Below, in pieces: positions 1 through 8,072 of a DNA stretch of 64,000 nucleotides. The DNA lies in the NCBI GenBank assembly GCA_963788185.1, contig CAWBGE010000020.1, positions 1-64,000 on the forward strand. Direction: 5' to 3'. Below the pieces are notes generated by a model. It made no database searches, was not told where the DNA came from, and was given only the letters and a program-made list of their open reading frames with translations. The position numbers and the translations under genes were made by a program. Position 1 is the first letter of the stretch. The number at the start of each line of letters is the position of its first letter. The stretch is from CAIWHR01 sp963788185 (GTDB taxonomy: Bacteria > Pseudomonadota > Gammaproteobacteria > Burkholderiales > Casimicrobiaceae).

Positions 1-259
1 GAACAGCTTGGCGCGCTTCTCGGCGACCGCCATCGCAGTCACCTGCTTGCCGGTCTTGGCGCCGGTGGTCGCCCGGTTCGCACGACGGATCTGCCGGTGC
101 TTGTCGCTATTCTTGTCGCGCAGTTTGCGGCTGCGTTCGATCTTCGAGCGCAGCAGAGCCGCGGTCAAGGCGATTTCCTTGCTACCGAAGCTCTGGTGAA
201 CGCAACGCGTGCTCGGAGTCGTTGCACCACTTGCGAGCGCTGGCGAGGGGAAAGGCCAT
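1..259 (-). pseudogene. Frameshifted, edge-truncated gene of unknown function
   Basis: The minus strand has an ATG at 259 preceded at good spacing by AAGGA. This opens a 25-residue frame (MAFPLASARKWCNDSEHALR...) that hits a stop near 186. A second frame then runs on to the window edge. It is rich in Lys, Arg, Glu and Ala (for example IERSRKLRDKNSDKHRQIRR) and looks like real, probably helical, nucleic-acid-binding protein sequence. The simplest reading is one gene with a frameshift near 190 whose 3' part lies outside the window. The family is not recognised. The decayed recombinases nearby make a transposon gene possible, but this is inference. Confidence 0.35.
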
Positions 260-698
260 GAGAGTCCTTTGTGGTTGGGAAATCTTGTGCACGGGCTGCA
301 GTCCGCCGGCCACCTTCAGGGCCGGGGATGCATCTGCCAATTCGACGTGGGCTCGGCGACTTTGTGCAGCCGGTTACTGTCCGCAGAGAGGAAGGCAACT
401 CCAACGGCATTTCCTGAATTGTCTCTTCCGCGTCAGCCGTGGTCAATCACGGAGCTTGTGTCAAGCGTCCGCAGGGAAATGGCACGAATCGCCGTCCGCG
501 CCATGCCTCGGGTCAACCGACCAGCCGCGGTAAGTCCGCTTGATAGTCGGAGGCACGAGCGCGCCCTGCCAAGCAGGCGATGCAACCATTCGCGTCGAAC
601 GACCCGCGTCAGTCGCGGCGGGATGAGTTTCGCGAGCGCTCGGCGTATCCCACAATCATAAATGGCAGATTGAAGCGTCCGGCGCTCGTCGACTGCCC

Positions 699-716
699 GT
701 GGGACAAGCGTCCCAC
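699..716. repeat. Perfect 7-bp inverted repeat (hairpin)
   Basis: GTGGGAC and GTCCCAC are separated by the 4-base loop AAGC. It lies in the gene-poor zone. There is no T-tract, so a terminator is not supported. It could be a remnant of an element end. Confidence 0.4.
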
Positions 717-1360
717 CGGTGGAGTCCAGTTTCGCAGACAACAAAAGACTGCCCAGCATGGTCGGTGCCAGCGTTCAGTTTGTGAGACATTTTGGTGAGT
801 GGGCAAACCACGGCTGGCCATTATGACACATTCAAACGGCAGCACACGCCGCCAACGGCCCGTTACAGGTCGCCAAGAAAAACGTCTGATCAAGAAAACG
901 TTTTAGGCTTTACAGCGGCAGTCGGGGCTGCGAGAGTGCGCACCAAAAGCTCGTCGATGCAGGGCGGCGCCCATGTTGGTTTGTTGCAGTACGTTGGCCC
1001 CGTCCGGCCGGAATGACGCTCCTCACGTGTCGCCCTTTGCCGAGCGATCTAGGCCGAATGCCGTCCTGCCTTTGAAAGACGGCGGGCCCTTACGGGTCCG
1101 AGGCTCAGTTGATAGTCATGCTGCGATAAGTTTCTGCGTTACCGCAGCATCGTACGTGCTGACGCAACGGCAACCAGCATTGCGCCGTACGGCATCGAAT
1201 CTCGACGTCGGGAACTTCTGCCCGCTTGCGTCCCCGCGAGCACCCCCTTCGACCGGTGTGATGTGCACCGCCTGCCGGCGATCGTGTGCCGCAGCCTCGT
1301 GCTGCCCACGCGATCGACGCCGGCCTCTGCGCCAACACCCCTGGTCCAACGCGCGTCGTT

Positions 1361-1380
1361 ACTAGCGGCCCACCGCTAGT
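1361..1380. repeat. Perfect 8-bp inverted repeat (hairpin)
   Basis: ACTAGCGG and CCGCTAGT flank the loop CCCA. The half-site boundary merges into AGTGACGTA, which recurs at 1431-1439. The TAG content in an otherwise very GC-rich stretch makes it stand out. It does not fit an intrinsic terminator. A recombination or protein-binding site is possible but unproven. Confidence 0.4.
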
Positions 1381-1937
1381 GACGTACGCGCATACCCGCA
1401 GCGGCGCGCCATGTTAGCGGCGTTTCGCCAAGTGACGTAGCGCTTCTACCTACGCGATGGCCTCCGCTGCCGCCATCACGCCTCTCGTCGCTGCCACGCC
1501 GGTCGCCACTTGATCCGCCCAACGGATCGTCCCACGCGCCTGCTTCGGCGCTCCTTGAGTCCGGGATCTAGGACTTTCGCGCTTGACCGTTCCCACCGGA
1601 ATGGAGCGCGAGCCAACCAAAAGCGCCGTGCGGCGCTGGCGAGCAGCAAAGCAACCGCGGCACACAACGGGATGTGGTGTCCCGTACTCGCATCTACCAC
1701 TGGAGTTGCTACGGCGCTCCAGGCGAGCAGTAACACTTACCCGACTGGATTCACCACAGCAACAAGGAATGGCGCCCCGGCGCCTTTGGGACAAGGCTCT
1801 GACCATAGGAAATGACTCATGCGCAGGGAACGTATTATCGGGATCACTGTTGCATCAAGCAGTCGCGCTGTCGGCTGCTCCTGCAACAAGTTGCGGGCAC
1901 GGCGGCCCTCGCTCGCGCCCTCCTCCCCACTTCCGAG

Positions 1938-2818
1938 GTGAAACCCGTGCGCGACTTGAACCATGATTTCAAAGAGCTCTGCCGGCACAACCGCGATGGC
2001 AGCTATGCCACCCGAGCCGATCGGGAGCACATCCTCGACTTGGTCGCCAATCAGCTCCACGAGATGGGCTACCGGGGGTTGCGCGCCCACGGCTTGAAGC
2101 CCAAGCACGTGGAGAAGCTGGCCGCCCGCTGGCTCGCTGAGGAACTCTCGCCTGGCACCATCAAAAACAGAATGGCAACCCTTCGTTGGGCAGCACAGAA
2201 GCTCGGCAAGGAGAACATCGTCGCGCGCACCAACGCCGCCTACGGCATACCGGATCGGGTGTACGTCACCAACATTTCCAAAGCGAAGGAGCTTGGCATG
2301 GAACAACTCGCGAGTATCCGCACCCCCTGTGCCCAAAATGTCGCTGCGCTTGCAGGCTGCCTTCGGCCTGCGCCGTGAAGCCTCAATCAAGATCGTGCCG
2401 GCGTGGGCCGATCGCGGCGATACGCTGCTGCTCAAGGATTCCTGGAACAAGGGTGGGCGGGGAATAAGGATTCCCGTTCGCACTTCGGAGCAACGTCAAC
2501 TCCTCGACGAAGCCAAGGCGCTCGCCAAGGGCAAGAGTCTGGTGGCACCGGGCTATGCCACCTACTACGCCTACCTCATGCACTTCCGCTACGAGTGTGG
2601 GCGGGTCGGCATTCATGCCTTCCACGGGCATCGCCATTTGTATGCCCGCAACCCGCTACCAGGAACTGACCGGCTGGGCGTGTCCAGCGCGCGGTGGTCC
2701 GAGGTCCAGGCATCTCGCCAAGCAACAGAAGGCAATCGACCGCGAGGCGCGGGAGACCATCAGCCACGAGATGGGCCACGGCCGCGAGCAGATTACTGCG
2801 GTGTATCTCGGGAGATAA
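1938..2818 (+). pseudogene. Tyrosine recombinase (Integrase_1 family), two frameshifts
   Basis: Joined over three frames this reads as a complete phage/ICE-type integrase. Frame one (GTG 1938 to about 2330) has the N-terminal SAM-like core-binding domain: a segment reading RDGSYATRADREHILDLVANQ, then a helix with SPGTIKNRMATLRWAA. Frame two (about 2335-2645) has the catalytic domain start with the first arginine (FGLRREASIKI) and the HGHRH box. Frame three (about 2650-2818) has RYQELTGW, an IDREAR segment and the nucleophile motif TAVYLGR. Both shifts fall inside conserved blocks, so the gene is dead unless the assembly is wrong. GTG 1938 is chosen because homology begins there; the open frame extends upstream to 1812 without homology. 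It points toward tRNA-Glu but is separated from it by a second recombinase remnant. Confidence 0.8.
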
Positions 2819-3018
2819 CGCCGCGTCGGTCAAGGGATGAGTCGATGCGCCCCACCAACCGCGTTTGCAAGCGTAACGGCCTCCACCGGACCGGCTGATC
2901 GCTGGGTCCTGATCATCGAGCGCGCCGCCAAACCGCTGACCGTGGCTGCCCTCGAAAGGGCTGCCAAACATTGCGCTTGGCGTAGAATCTCGCCCCTTCC
3001 TTCGCTGGCGCGACGTCC
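2819..3018. other. Intergenic spacer between two recombinase remnants
   Basis: 200 bp with no convincing gene. A TAGAAT hexamer lies about 30 bp before the recombinase start codon and could be a -10 box, but no good -35 was seen. Confidence 0.3.
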
Positions 3019-4076
3019 ATGACCCCTCGAAAATCGAATCATGCCGTCCTGTACCTGAGATCGAGCAAGGACAGGTCCGACGTATCAATCGACGCACAAC
3101 GACGTGAACTGATTGCCCTTGCGAGTCAGCGCGGGCTGGTCGTTGCAGGGGAATTCACCGATGTCGTCGAATCGGGCAGCGACGAGCATCGCCCAGGCTT
3201 GCGGTGCATGGTCGAAGAAATGCGTCGGCGCCCGCGCAAGTGGGACACGATCCTACTGCTCTACACGAGCCGGCTGGCGCGGCAGCCGATCATCTCCGTC
3301 TTGTTCGAGTGCGATGCCGAGCGAGCCGGGGTGCAGGTCGGCCATAAGTCCATCCCGGACGACGATCCGATCATTGGCATGCTGCTGAAAAATATCACGC
3401 GTGGTGTTGACCAGTGGCACAGCCTCACCAGCAAGCGCAAGGGACTTGCCGGCATGGCCGAAAACGTCCGACAAGGCTGGCGCGCCGGCGGTAGGGCTCC
3501 GCGCGGCTATCGACTGGTCTCCATCGGTACCGGCACCGTACGCGAGGGCGCAGAGGTCGCAAAGACGAAGTTGGAACCCAGCGAAGGACGCCGCGCTCGT
3601 CGGCGAGTACCTGCGGCTGCGGGCGGAAGGCCTGGGACGTGGCGTGCTTGCGCGCAAGTTGAAGGTGACGTGGCCTCGGACATCGCTGAACGGCATGGAG
3701 TGAGCTGCGCGCCGGCCGATTTCTCGATATGGCAGCAGACCTCGCATCGCCTGCTTCCATGCTGCGCAAGGTGGACGAACTCGAACGACGGCGGACCGTG
3801 ATCGAGCAACGCATCGTGGCTTGGGAGAAGGACGACGAGGCCGCCCAGACGCTCGCCAAGATCACGGACGTCCAGGTCCGAAAGATGCTTGGCCGGATGG
3901 CCGAGGAGATGCGCATCTACGATCGCGCCGAGCTGCGCGACTTTCTGGGCTCTATCCTGGACCGGATTGAGCTCGAGCCAACGGCGGCGACCTTGCAGGT
4001 CTGTTACCGCATCCCACTGCGCAGTGGGAATAAGGTGGCGTCCCCAGGGGGATTCGAACCCCCGTACTCACCGTGA
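3019..4076 (+). pseudogene. Large serine recombinase, frameshifted and internally deleted
   Basis: The N-terminal resolvase domain is intact from ATG 3019. YLRSSKDR supplies the nucleophile serine (residue 15 or 16), followed by SIDAQRREL and the conserved arginines in SRLAR. The start of the Recombinase domain follows (GWRAGGRAPRGY). Near 3580 the frame shifts; the new frame reads EYLRLRAEGLGRGVLARKL and stops at about 3705. A third frame from 3729 contains the C-terminal coiled coil (LRKVDELERRRTVIEQRI) and the family's usual ending. The missing piece (most of the recombinase and zinc-ribbon domain) implies an internal deletion. The last frame runs into the tRNA-Glu gene and ends in ASPGGFEPP, the known read-through signature of tRNA sequence, so true coding ends near 4035. 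Confidence 0.8.
4012..4029. repeat. 18-bp perfect palindrome beside tRNA-Glu
   Basis: TCCCACTGCGCAGTGGGA is its own reverse complement. It lies 6 bp beyond the encoded CCA end of tRNA-Glu and inside the serine recombinase remnant. In the tRNA transcript it could fold into a strong hairpin, but no U-tract follows on that strand, so a standard intrinsic terminator is not supported. A recombinase-binding or processing site is the alternative. Confidence 0.5.
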
Positions 4077-4111
4077 AAGGGTGATGTCCTAGGCCTCTAG
4101 ACGATGGGGAC
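4036..4111 (-). tRNA. tRNA-Glu (TTC)
   Basis: A complete cloverleaf with a GTCCCC/GGGGAC acceptor stem, anticodon loop CTTTCAC (anticodon TTC), T-loop GTTCGAATC and encoded CCA. It is the second gene of a two-tRNA transcript, 48 bp downstream of tRNA-Ala. Its 3' end is the boundary with the recombinase remnants. tRNA 3' ends are common integration targets, so it is the likely former attachment site. Confidence 0.96.
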
Positions 4112-4159
4112 CCGGAACGGCTTGCCGCCGGCGCGTTTCCGCGTGGCGACGATTATCGG

Positions 4160-4235
<76 letters not shown>

Positions 4236-4250
4236 AACGGCGAAGCTATA

Positions 4251-4279
4251 AGTATAACGTGGAAAAACATCCGAGTAAA
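4251..4279 (-). promoter_or_regulatory. Sigma-70 promoter of the tRNA-Ala/tRNA-Glu pair
   Basis: On the minus strand, -35 TTTACT (4279-4274), a 17-bp spacer and -10 TATACT (4256-4251). Start of transcription is expected near 4244, about 9 nt before the tRNA-Ala 5' end. Confidence 0.75.
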
Positions 4280-4454
4280 CGCCCAGTCTTTTCCAATATG
4301 GTATGAGCCTGGACGGGAGTCCGCGATTCCAACGCGGTGTGAGCCTGAAGCGGGGGCAGCCGTACTTGGCGCTCCCATCTGCAGCGTTCGGTTGCGCCCG
4401 CGAACCTACCCCGGCCGCGACGGCGGGCGCGCCCTTCCCTCCCGAGGGTCCTCG

Positions 4455-4460
4455 CTATAA
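4455..4460 (+). promoter_or_regulatory. Candidate -10 box for the mltF-like gene
   Basis: A perfect TATAAT about 80 bp before the first usable start codon of the transglycosylase. No convincing -35 hexamer was seen. Confidence 0.4.
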
Positions 4461-4540
4461 TCCGGCTGTCCATCCAGCCCAACACCGTCATCGCCATCGA
4501 CGCCCACCGCGCGCGTTCAATCCGCAGATCGTTCCTGCTC

Positions 4541-6007
4541 GTGGCCGGCCTTGCGCTGGCGGGTGCGCTGCTGTATTCGGGCCTGGAATGGCAGCAGCAG
4601 CACGATGTGCTGGGCGCACCCCACGAAGAGGGCGTACTCGTGGTGCTGGTCTATCCGGGACCCGCCTCGCACTTTTCCGGTCCCGGCGGTGAGCCGTCAG
4701 GATTCGACGTCGATCTCGCGCGCCTTTTCGCCCAGCAGCTGAAACTTCCGGTTCGCTTCGAGATCGCTGCCTCGCCCGGCACGCTGGTCGAAGCGGTGAG
4801 CGCCGGTCACGCGCACATCGGCACCGGTGGACTTTATCGACCGCGCAAAGCGGACACGCCACCCGCCGCGCCTGCGGGCACCGCCGCCGCAAACGCGGAT
4901 CGAGGCGGCGTCGATTGGTCCGTCGGCTACTACCCGGTCGACACCTTGCTCATCTACAACAGCGAAGGATTCAAGCCCCGATCGTGGCAGGACCTGTCGG
5001 GCGAATCCGTCGCCTGGGTCGAGAATACCGGTCTGGATCCGGAGATCGCGGCCTTGCGTGCGGCACACCCCGGCGTCCGCTGGACGCCGCTCGCGCTTCC
5101 CGCCACCGATTCGCTGATCGCGCAGGTCAGCGACGGGCGCATCGGGTACGCGCTCGTGTCCTCGCACGTAGCCGCAATCGCACGCAACATCTTTCTGGAC
5201 TTCGAGGTTGCGTTTGTCGCTGGCGGCCGGCGCGAACTCGCGTGGGTGATTCCGTCGCGCTTTCCAGCGCTGCGCGAGGCTGTGGATGCCTTCCTCGCCC
5301 GGGTCAAACGCGACGGCACGCTCGCACGCCTCGCCGATCGCTATTTCGCCCATTCCGCGCAGGTACGCCGTATCGACGCCGGCGTCTTTCATGACCGCAT
5401 CAAGACGCTGCTGCCCGACTATCGACTGCTGTTTCAGCACGCGCAGGCAGCCACCGGCATGGAGTGGCGGCTCCTCGCCGCGATCGCGTATCAGGAATCG
5501 CAATGGGACTCCCTGGCAACCAGCGAGACCGGCGTACGCGGCATGATGCAATTGACGGAGGAAACCGCCCGCCACCTGGGCGTGCGCAATCGCCTCGACG
5601 CCAAGGAGAGCATCGTCGCCGCGGCGCGCTATCTCACCGACCTCAAGCGCGCGCTCCCGTCCAGAATCCAGGAACCCGATCGCACCTGGCTTGCACTGGC
5701 GGCATTCAACATCGGCATGGGCCATCTCGAGGACGCGCGGGTGCTGGCCAAGAAGCAGAAACTCGACCCTGACCTGTGGAGCAACGTCAAGCAGGCGCTG
5801 CCGCTGCTTGCCTCTCCCGAGTTCTACCAGCAGGCGAAGCTGGGCTACGCGCGCGGCGGCATGCCGGTGGTGTTCGTGGAGCGCGTTCGCGCCTACTACG
5901 ACATTCTGCTCGCGCGCGAGGCGGCATACATCCCGCGCCTGCACGTCGGCGTCGTTTCCGCCGAACCGGAACGTACAACGGGCATCAGCGCATTCGGCGG
6001 CCCATGA
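4541..6007 (+). CDS. mltF: Membrane-bound lytic murein transglycosylase F-like protein
   Basis: 488 residues from GTG 4541. An N-terminal hydrophobic segment (FLLVAGLALAGALLYSG if extended) anchors or exports it. Residues about 30-270 form a periplasmic solute-binding-like domain (SBP_bac_3; SGFDVDLARLFAQQL). Residues about 285-430 are a goose-type lysozyme/SLT domain with catalytic Glu319 in AYQESQW and the GVRGMMQLTEETA motif. MltF enzymes cleave the glycan backbone of peptidoglycan and form 1,6-anhydro ends. The start is uncertain. The basic run HRARSIRRS just upstream of GTG looks like a signal-peptide n-region, yet no ATG, GTG or TTG precedes it in frame after the TATAAT at 4455. The true start may be a rarer codon. 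Confidence 0.88.
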   Translation: MAGLALAGALLYSGLEWQQQHDVLGAPHEEGVLVVLVYPGPASHFSGPGGEPSGFDVDLARLFAQQLKLPVRFEIAASPGTLVEAVSAGHAHIGTGGLYRPRKADTPPAAPAGTAAANADRGGVDWSVGYYPVDTLLIYNSEGFKPRSWQDLSGESVAWVENTGLDPEIAALRAAHPGVRWTPLALPATDSLIAQVSDGRIGYALVSSHVAAIARNIFLDFEVAFVAGGRRELAWVIPSRFPALREAVDAFLARVKRDGTLARLADRYFAHSAQVRRIDAGVFHDRIKTLLPDYRLLFQHAQAATGMEWRLLAAIAYQESQWDSLATSETGVRGMMQLTEETARHLGVRNRLDAKESIVAAARYLTDLKRALPSRIQEPDRTWLALAAFNIGMGHLEDARVLAKKQKLDPDLWSNVKQALPLLASPEFYQQAKLGYARGGMPVVFVERVRAYYDILLAREAAYIPRLHVGVVSAEPERTTGISAFGGP

Positions 6008-6052
6008 TGGGCGACGCCGTCGCCGCCCGTCCGGACAGCGCACGCGGACGGA

Positions 6053-7351
6053 TCAGGCGCCCGGGCGGAGCACCTCGGTGCCCCCCATGTACGGCCGCAG
6101 CACCGCGGGAATCGCGACCGAGCCATCGGCACGCTGGAAATTTTCCAGCACGGCTACCAACGCGCGACCGACCGCCAGTCCCGAACCGTTGAGCGTGTGC
6201 ACGAGCTCGGGCTTGCCCTGCGCATTGCGGAACCGCGCCTGCATCCGCCGTGCCTGGAAGGCTTCGCAGTTCGAACAGGACGAGATTTCTCGATAGGTGT
6301 TCTGCGCCGGGAGCCAGACTTCCAGATCGTAGGTCTTGGCGCTGGCGAATCCGATGTCCCCGGTGCACAGGGCCACCTTGCGATACGGCAGCTCCAGCCG
6401 GCGCAGGATCGTCTCGGCATGGCCGACCAGTTCCTCCAGCGCAGCGTACGATTGCTCGGGATGGACGATCTGGACCAGTTCCACCTTGTCGAACTGATGC
6501 TGGCGGATCATCCCCCGCGTGTCCTTGCCGTAGCTGCCCGCCTCCGACCGGAAGCAGGGCGTGTGCGCGGTCAGCCGGATCGGCAGCGCTTCGGCGGGCA
6601 GGATCTCGCCGCGCACCGTGTTGGTCAGCGTGATCTCGGAGGTCGAGATGAGGTACAGCGTCTCGCCAGCTCCCTCGACCCCACCCTTCCTGACCGAAAA
6701 CATCTCGGCCTCGAACTTCGGCAACTGCGTCGTGCCGACCAGTGTCTCGGCGTTGACGATGTAGGGTGTGTAGCACTCGACGTAGCCGTGCTCGCGCGTG
6801 TGGGTGTCGAGCATGAACTGCGCGAGCGCACGGTGCAGGCGCGCGAGGTCGCCGCGCAGGAAGGAGAATCGCGAACCGGACAGCTTGGCGGCGGTGGCGA
6901 AATCGAGCAGGCCGAGTTGCTCGCCGAGGTCGGTGTGGTCCTTCACCGGAAAGTCGAACGTCGCCGGCGTGCCCCAGCGCGAAATCTCGACGTTGTCGTC
7001 GCTGCCGGTCCCGACCGGGGTGCTCGCGTGGGTGAGGTTCGGCAGCCCGAGCAGTAGTTCGCGGACCTCGCTCTGGACACCGTCGAGTTCGGCTTCGAGC
7101 CGCGTGAGGTCGCCGCCAATGCCACCGACCTCGGCCAGAAGCGCGCTTACGTCCTCGCCCTTGCCCTTGGCGGCGCCGACCGCCTTCGACAGCGCATTGC
7201 GCCGCGCCTGCAGTTCCTGCGTCCGGGTCTGGATGTCCTTGCGCCGCGCCTCCATCCGTTCGAAGGCATCGGTGTCGAGCACAAGGCCGCGCTTGGCGAA
7301 CCCGCCGGCGACGCCGGCCAGGTCGTTGCGAAAGAGATTGATGTCGAGCAT
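6053..7351 (-). CDS. serS: Seryl-tRNA synthetase
   Basis: 432 residues, the usual length. The N-terminal coiled-coil arm (about 25-105) is followed by the class II catalytic domain. Motif 2 is FRSEAGSYGKDTRGMIRQHQF, and motif 3 is GSGLAVGRALVAVLE near the C terminus. TSEITLTN binds serine. It charges tRNA-Ser (and tRNA-Sec) with serine in the cytoplasm. It closes the rarA-serS block common in proteobacteria, but a cytochrome c gene is inserted before it. TAAAAT lies only about 10 nt before the ATG, so either a very short leader or read-through from upstream is expected. Confidence 0.97.
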   Translation of the reverse strand: MLDINLFRNDLAGVAGGFAKRGLVLDTDAFERMEARRKDIQTRTQELQARRNALSKAVGAAKGKGEDVSALLAEVGGIGGDLTRLEAELDGVQSEVRELLLGLPNLTHASTPVGTGSDDNVEISRWGTPATFDFPVKDHTDLGEQLGLLDFATAAKLSGSRFSFLRGDLARLHRALAQFMLDTHTREHGYVECYTPYIVNAETLVGTTQLPKFEAEMFSVRKGGVEGAGETLYLISTSEITLTNTVRGEILPAEALPIRLTAHTPCFRSEAGSYGKDTRGMIRQHQFDKVELVQIVHPEQSYAALEELVGHAETILRRLELPYRKVALCTGDIGFASAKTYDLEVWLPAQNTYREISSCSNCEAFQARRMQARFRNAQGKPELVHTLNGSGLAVGRALVAVLENFQRADGSVAIPAVLRPYMGGTEVLRPGA

Positions 7352-7496
7352 ACCGCCATTTTATCAGACGGTTATGCTTCCCCGCCGACGCGGCCCGCCG
7401 CGGACACCGTCTCGCCGTCGGCCACCGTGGCCGGCAATCCACACCAGCGCTGCTCGCGCCGGGCCAGGGGCCGGGCGCCGCGCAACCGACCCAGGC

Positions 7497-7922
7497 TCAG
7501 TAGATCTGCAGCCGGTTGAGGTAATCGACAAGTGCCAGGATGCGAGCGCGGACCACCGCGTCGCCGTCGTACGGAACGTCGAAGTACCGTTCGCCCGCCT
7601 CGATCGCGAAATCGCGACCCCAGATCGGCATTTCACGCGGCCCGTGCGCCTTCACGCTACCGCGTCCGTCGATCGCCTGCACGACGTAATCGAGCGGAAA
7701 CACGCCGTTGTTCTTCTTGGTGATGACGGTGAGATTTGTGGGCGCCACGGTCAGGAGCGGCTGGTAGTAGCCGTCCCCCTTGCCGGTGAGGCCATGACAA
7801 CTTGCGCACTTGAGGTTGTACTCGCGCTTGCCGAAATCGACTGGGTCGGCTGCGAGCGCCACCCCGGTGATCCCCATCAACGCTGCCGCCAGCAGCACCC
7901 TGCCCCACTTCGCTTGCCTCAT
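7497..7922 (-). CDS. Class I monohaem cytochrome c, secreted
   Basis: 141 residues from ATG 7922, chosen because a textbook AAGGAGG Shine-Dalgarno precedes it; the frame is open further upstream. A signal peptide (VLLAAALMGITGVALAA) is followed by CASCHG for covalent haem attachment and a distal REMPIWG segment that supplies the likely axial methionine. The protein should be periplasmic and act as an electron carrier or small oxidase/dehydrogenase partner; the partner is unknown. It sits between rarA and serS, a position where the conserved block usually has no cytochrome. Two overlapping palindromes upstream (8043-8072) suggest oxygen- or redox-linked control. Confidence 0.9.
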   Translation of the reverse strand: MRQAKWGRVLLAAALMGITGVALAADPVDFGKREYNLKCASCHGLTGKGDGYYQPLLTVAPTNLTVITKKNNGVFPLDYVVQAIDGRGSVKAHGPREMPIWGRDFAIEAGERYFDVPYDGDAVVRARILALVDYLNRLQIY

Positions 7923-8042
7923 GATCAACCTCCTTGAAGAAGGTCGGAAGAAACAATGCGTGTTGCTTTCGCCCCGTTCCTTTCGGCGGGCCGCTGTGGC
8001 GATGCGCCGTTTGCGGCGCCGCAATTATCTTGTAACTCCGGA

Positions 8043-8072
8043 AACGCGAATTCGCGTTGACGGCCGTCAACG
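8043..8072 (-). promoter_or_regulatory. Paired palindromes with FNR/FixK-like core upstream of cytochrome c
   Basis: Positions 8055-8072 form an 18-bp perfect palindrome with core TTGAC-GGCC-GTCAA, matching the TTGAY-N4-RTCAA pattern bound by FNR/FixK-family regulators. It overlaps a second 16-bp palindrome, AACGCGAATTCGCGTT, at 8043-8058. On the minus strand a GATAAT -10-like hexamer lies at 8029-8024, about 35 bp beyond the FNR-like centre, close to a class II activator geometry. The site overlaps the last codons of rarA. Confidence 0.5.

Larger units (their letters stand above)
260..1937. other. Gene-poor, probably decayed accessory DNA
   Basis: About 1.7 kb without any reading frame that resembles a known family. 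All frames are short, mutually overlapping and Arg/Pro/Ser-rich, as expected of non-coding GC-rich DNA. The region contains two tight inverted repeats, at 699-716 (GTGGGAC, 4-base loop, GTCCCAC) and 1361-1380 (ACTAGCGG, CCCA, CCGCTAGT). It also has two direct copies of AGTGACGTA at 1378-1386 and 1431-1439. It lies between the broken edge gene and the broken integrase, so it is most likely the eroded body of an old mobile element. Confidence 0.4.

Noticed and set aside
1340..1445. Integron attC-like site
   Set aside because: Inverted repeats are present, but the GTTRRRY/RYYYAAC core sites are not, and no integron integrase is seen.
4012..4029. Palindrome called as intrinsic terminator of the tRNA pair
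   Set aside because: No T-tract follows on the minus strand, and the palindrome leaves little loop.
4030..4076. Tail ASPGGFEPP of the serine recombinase frame as real protein
   Set aside because: This is translation of the tRNA-Glu T-arm and acceptor, a well-known annotation artefact.
4697..6043. A 448-codon minus-strand frame opposite the mltF-like gene
   Set aside because: Antisense shadow; the plus-strand frame has clear transglycosylase motifs.
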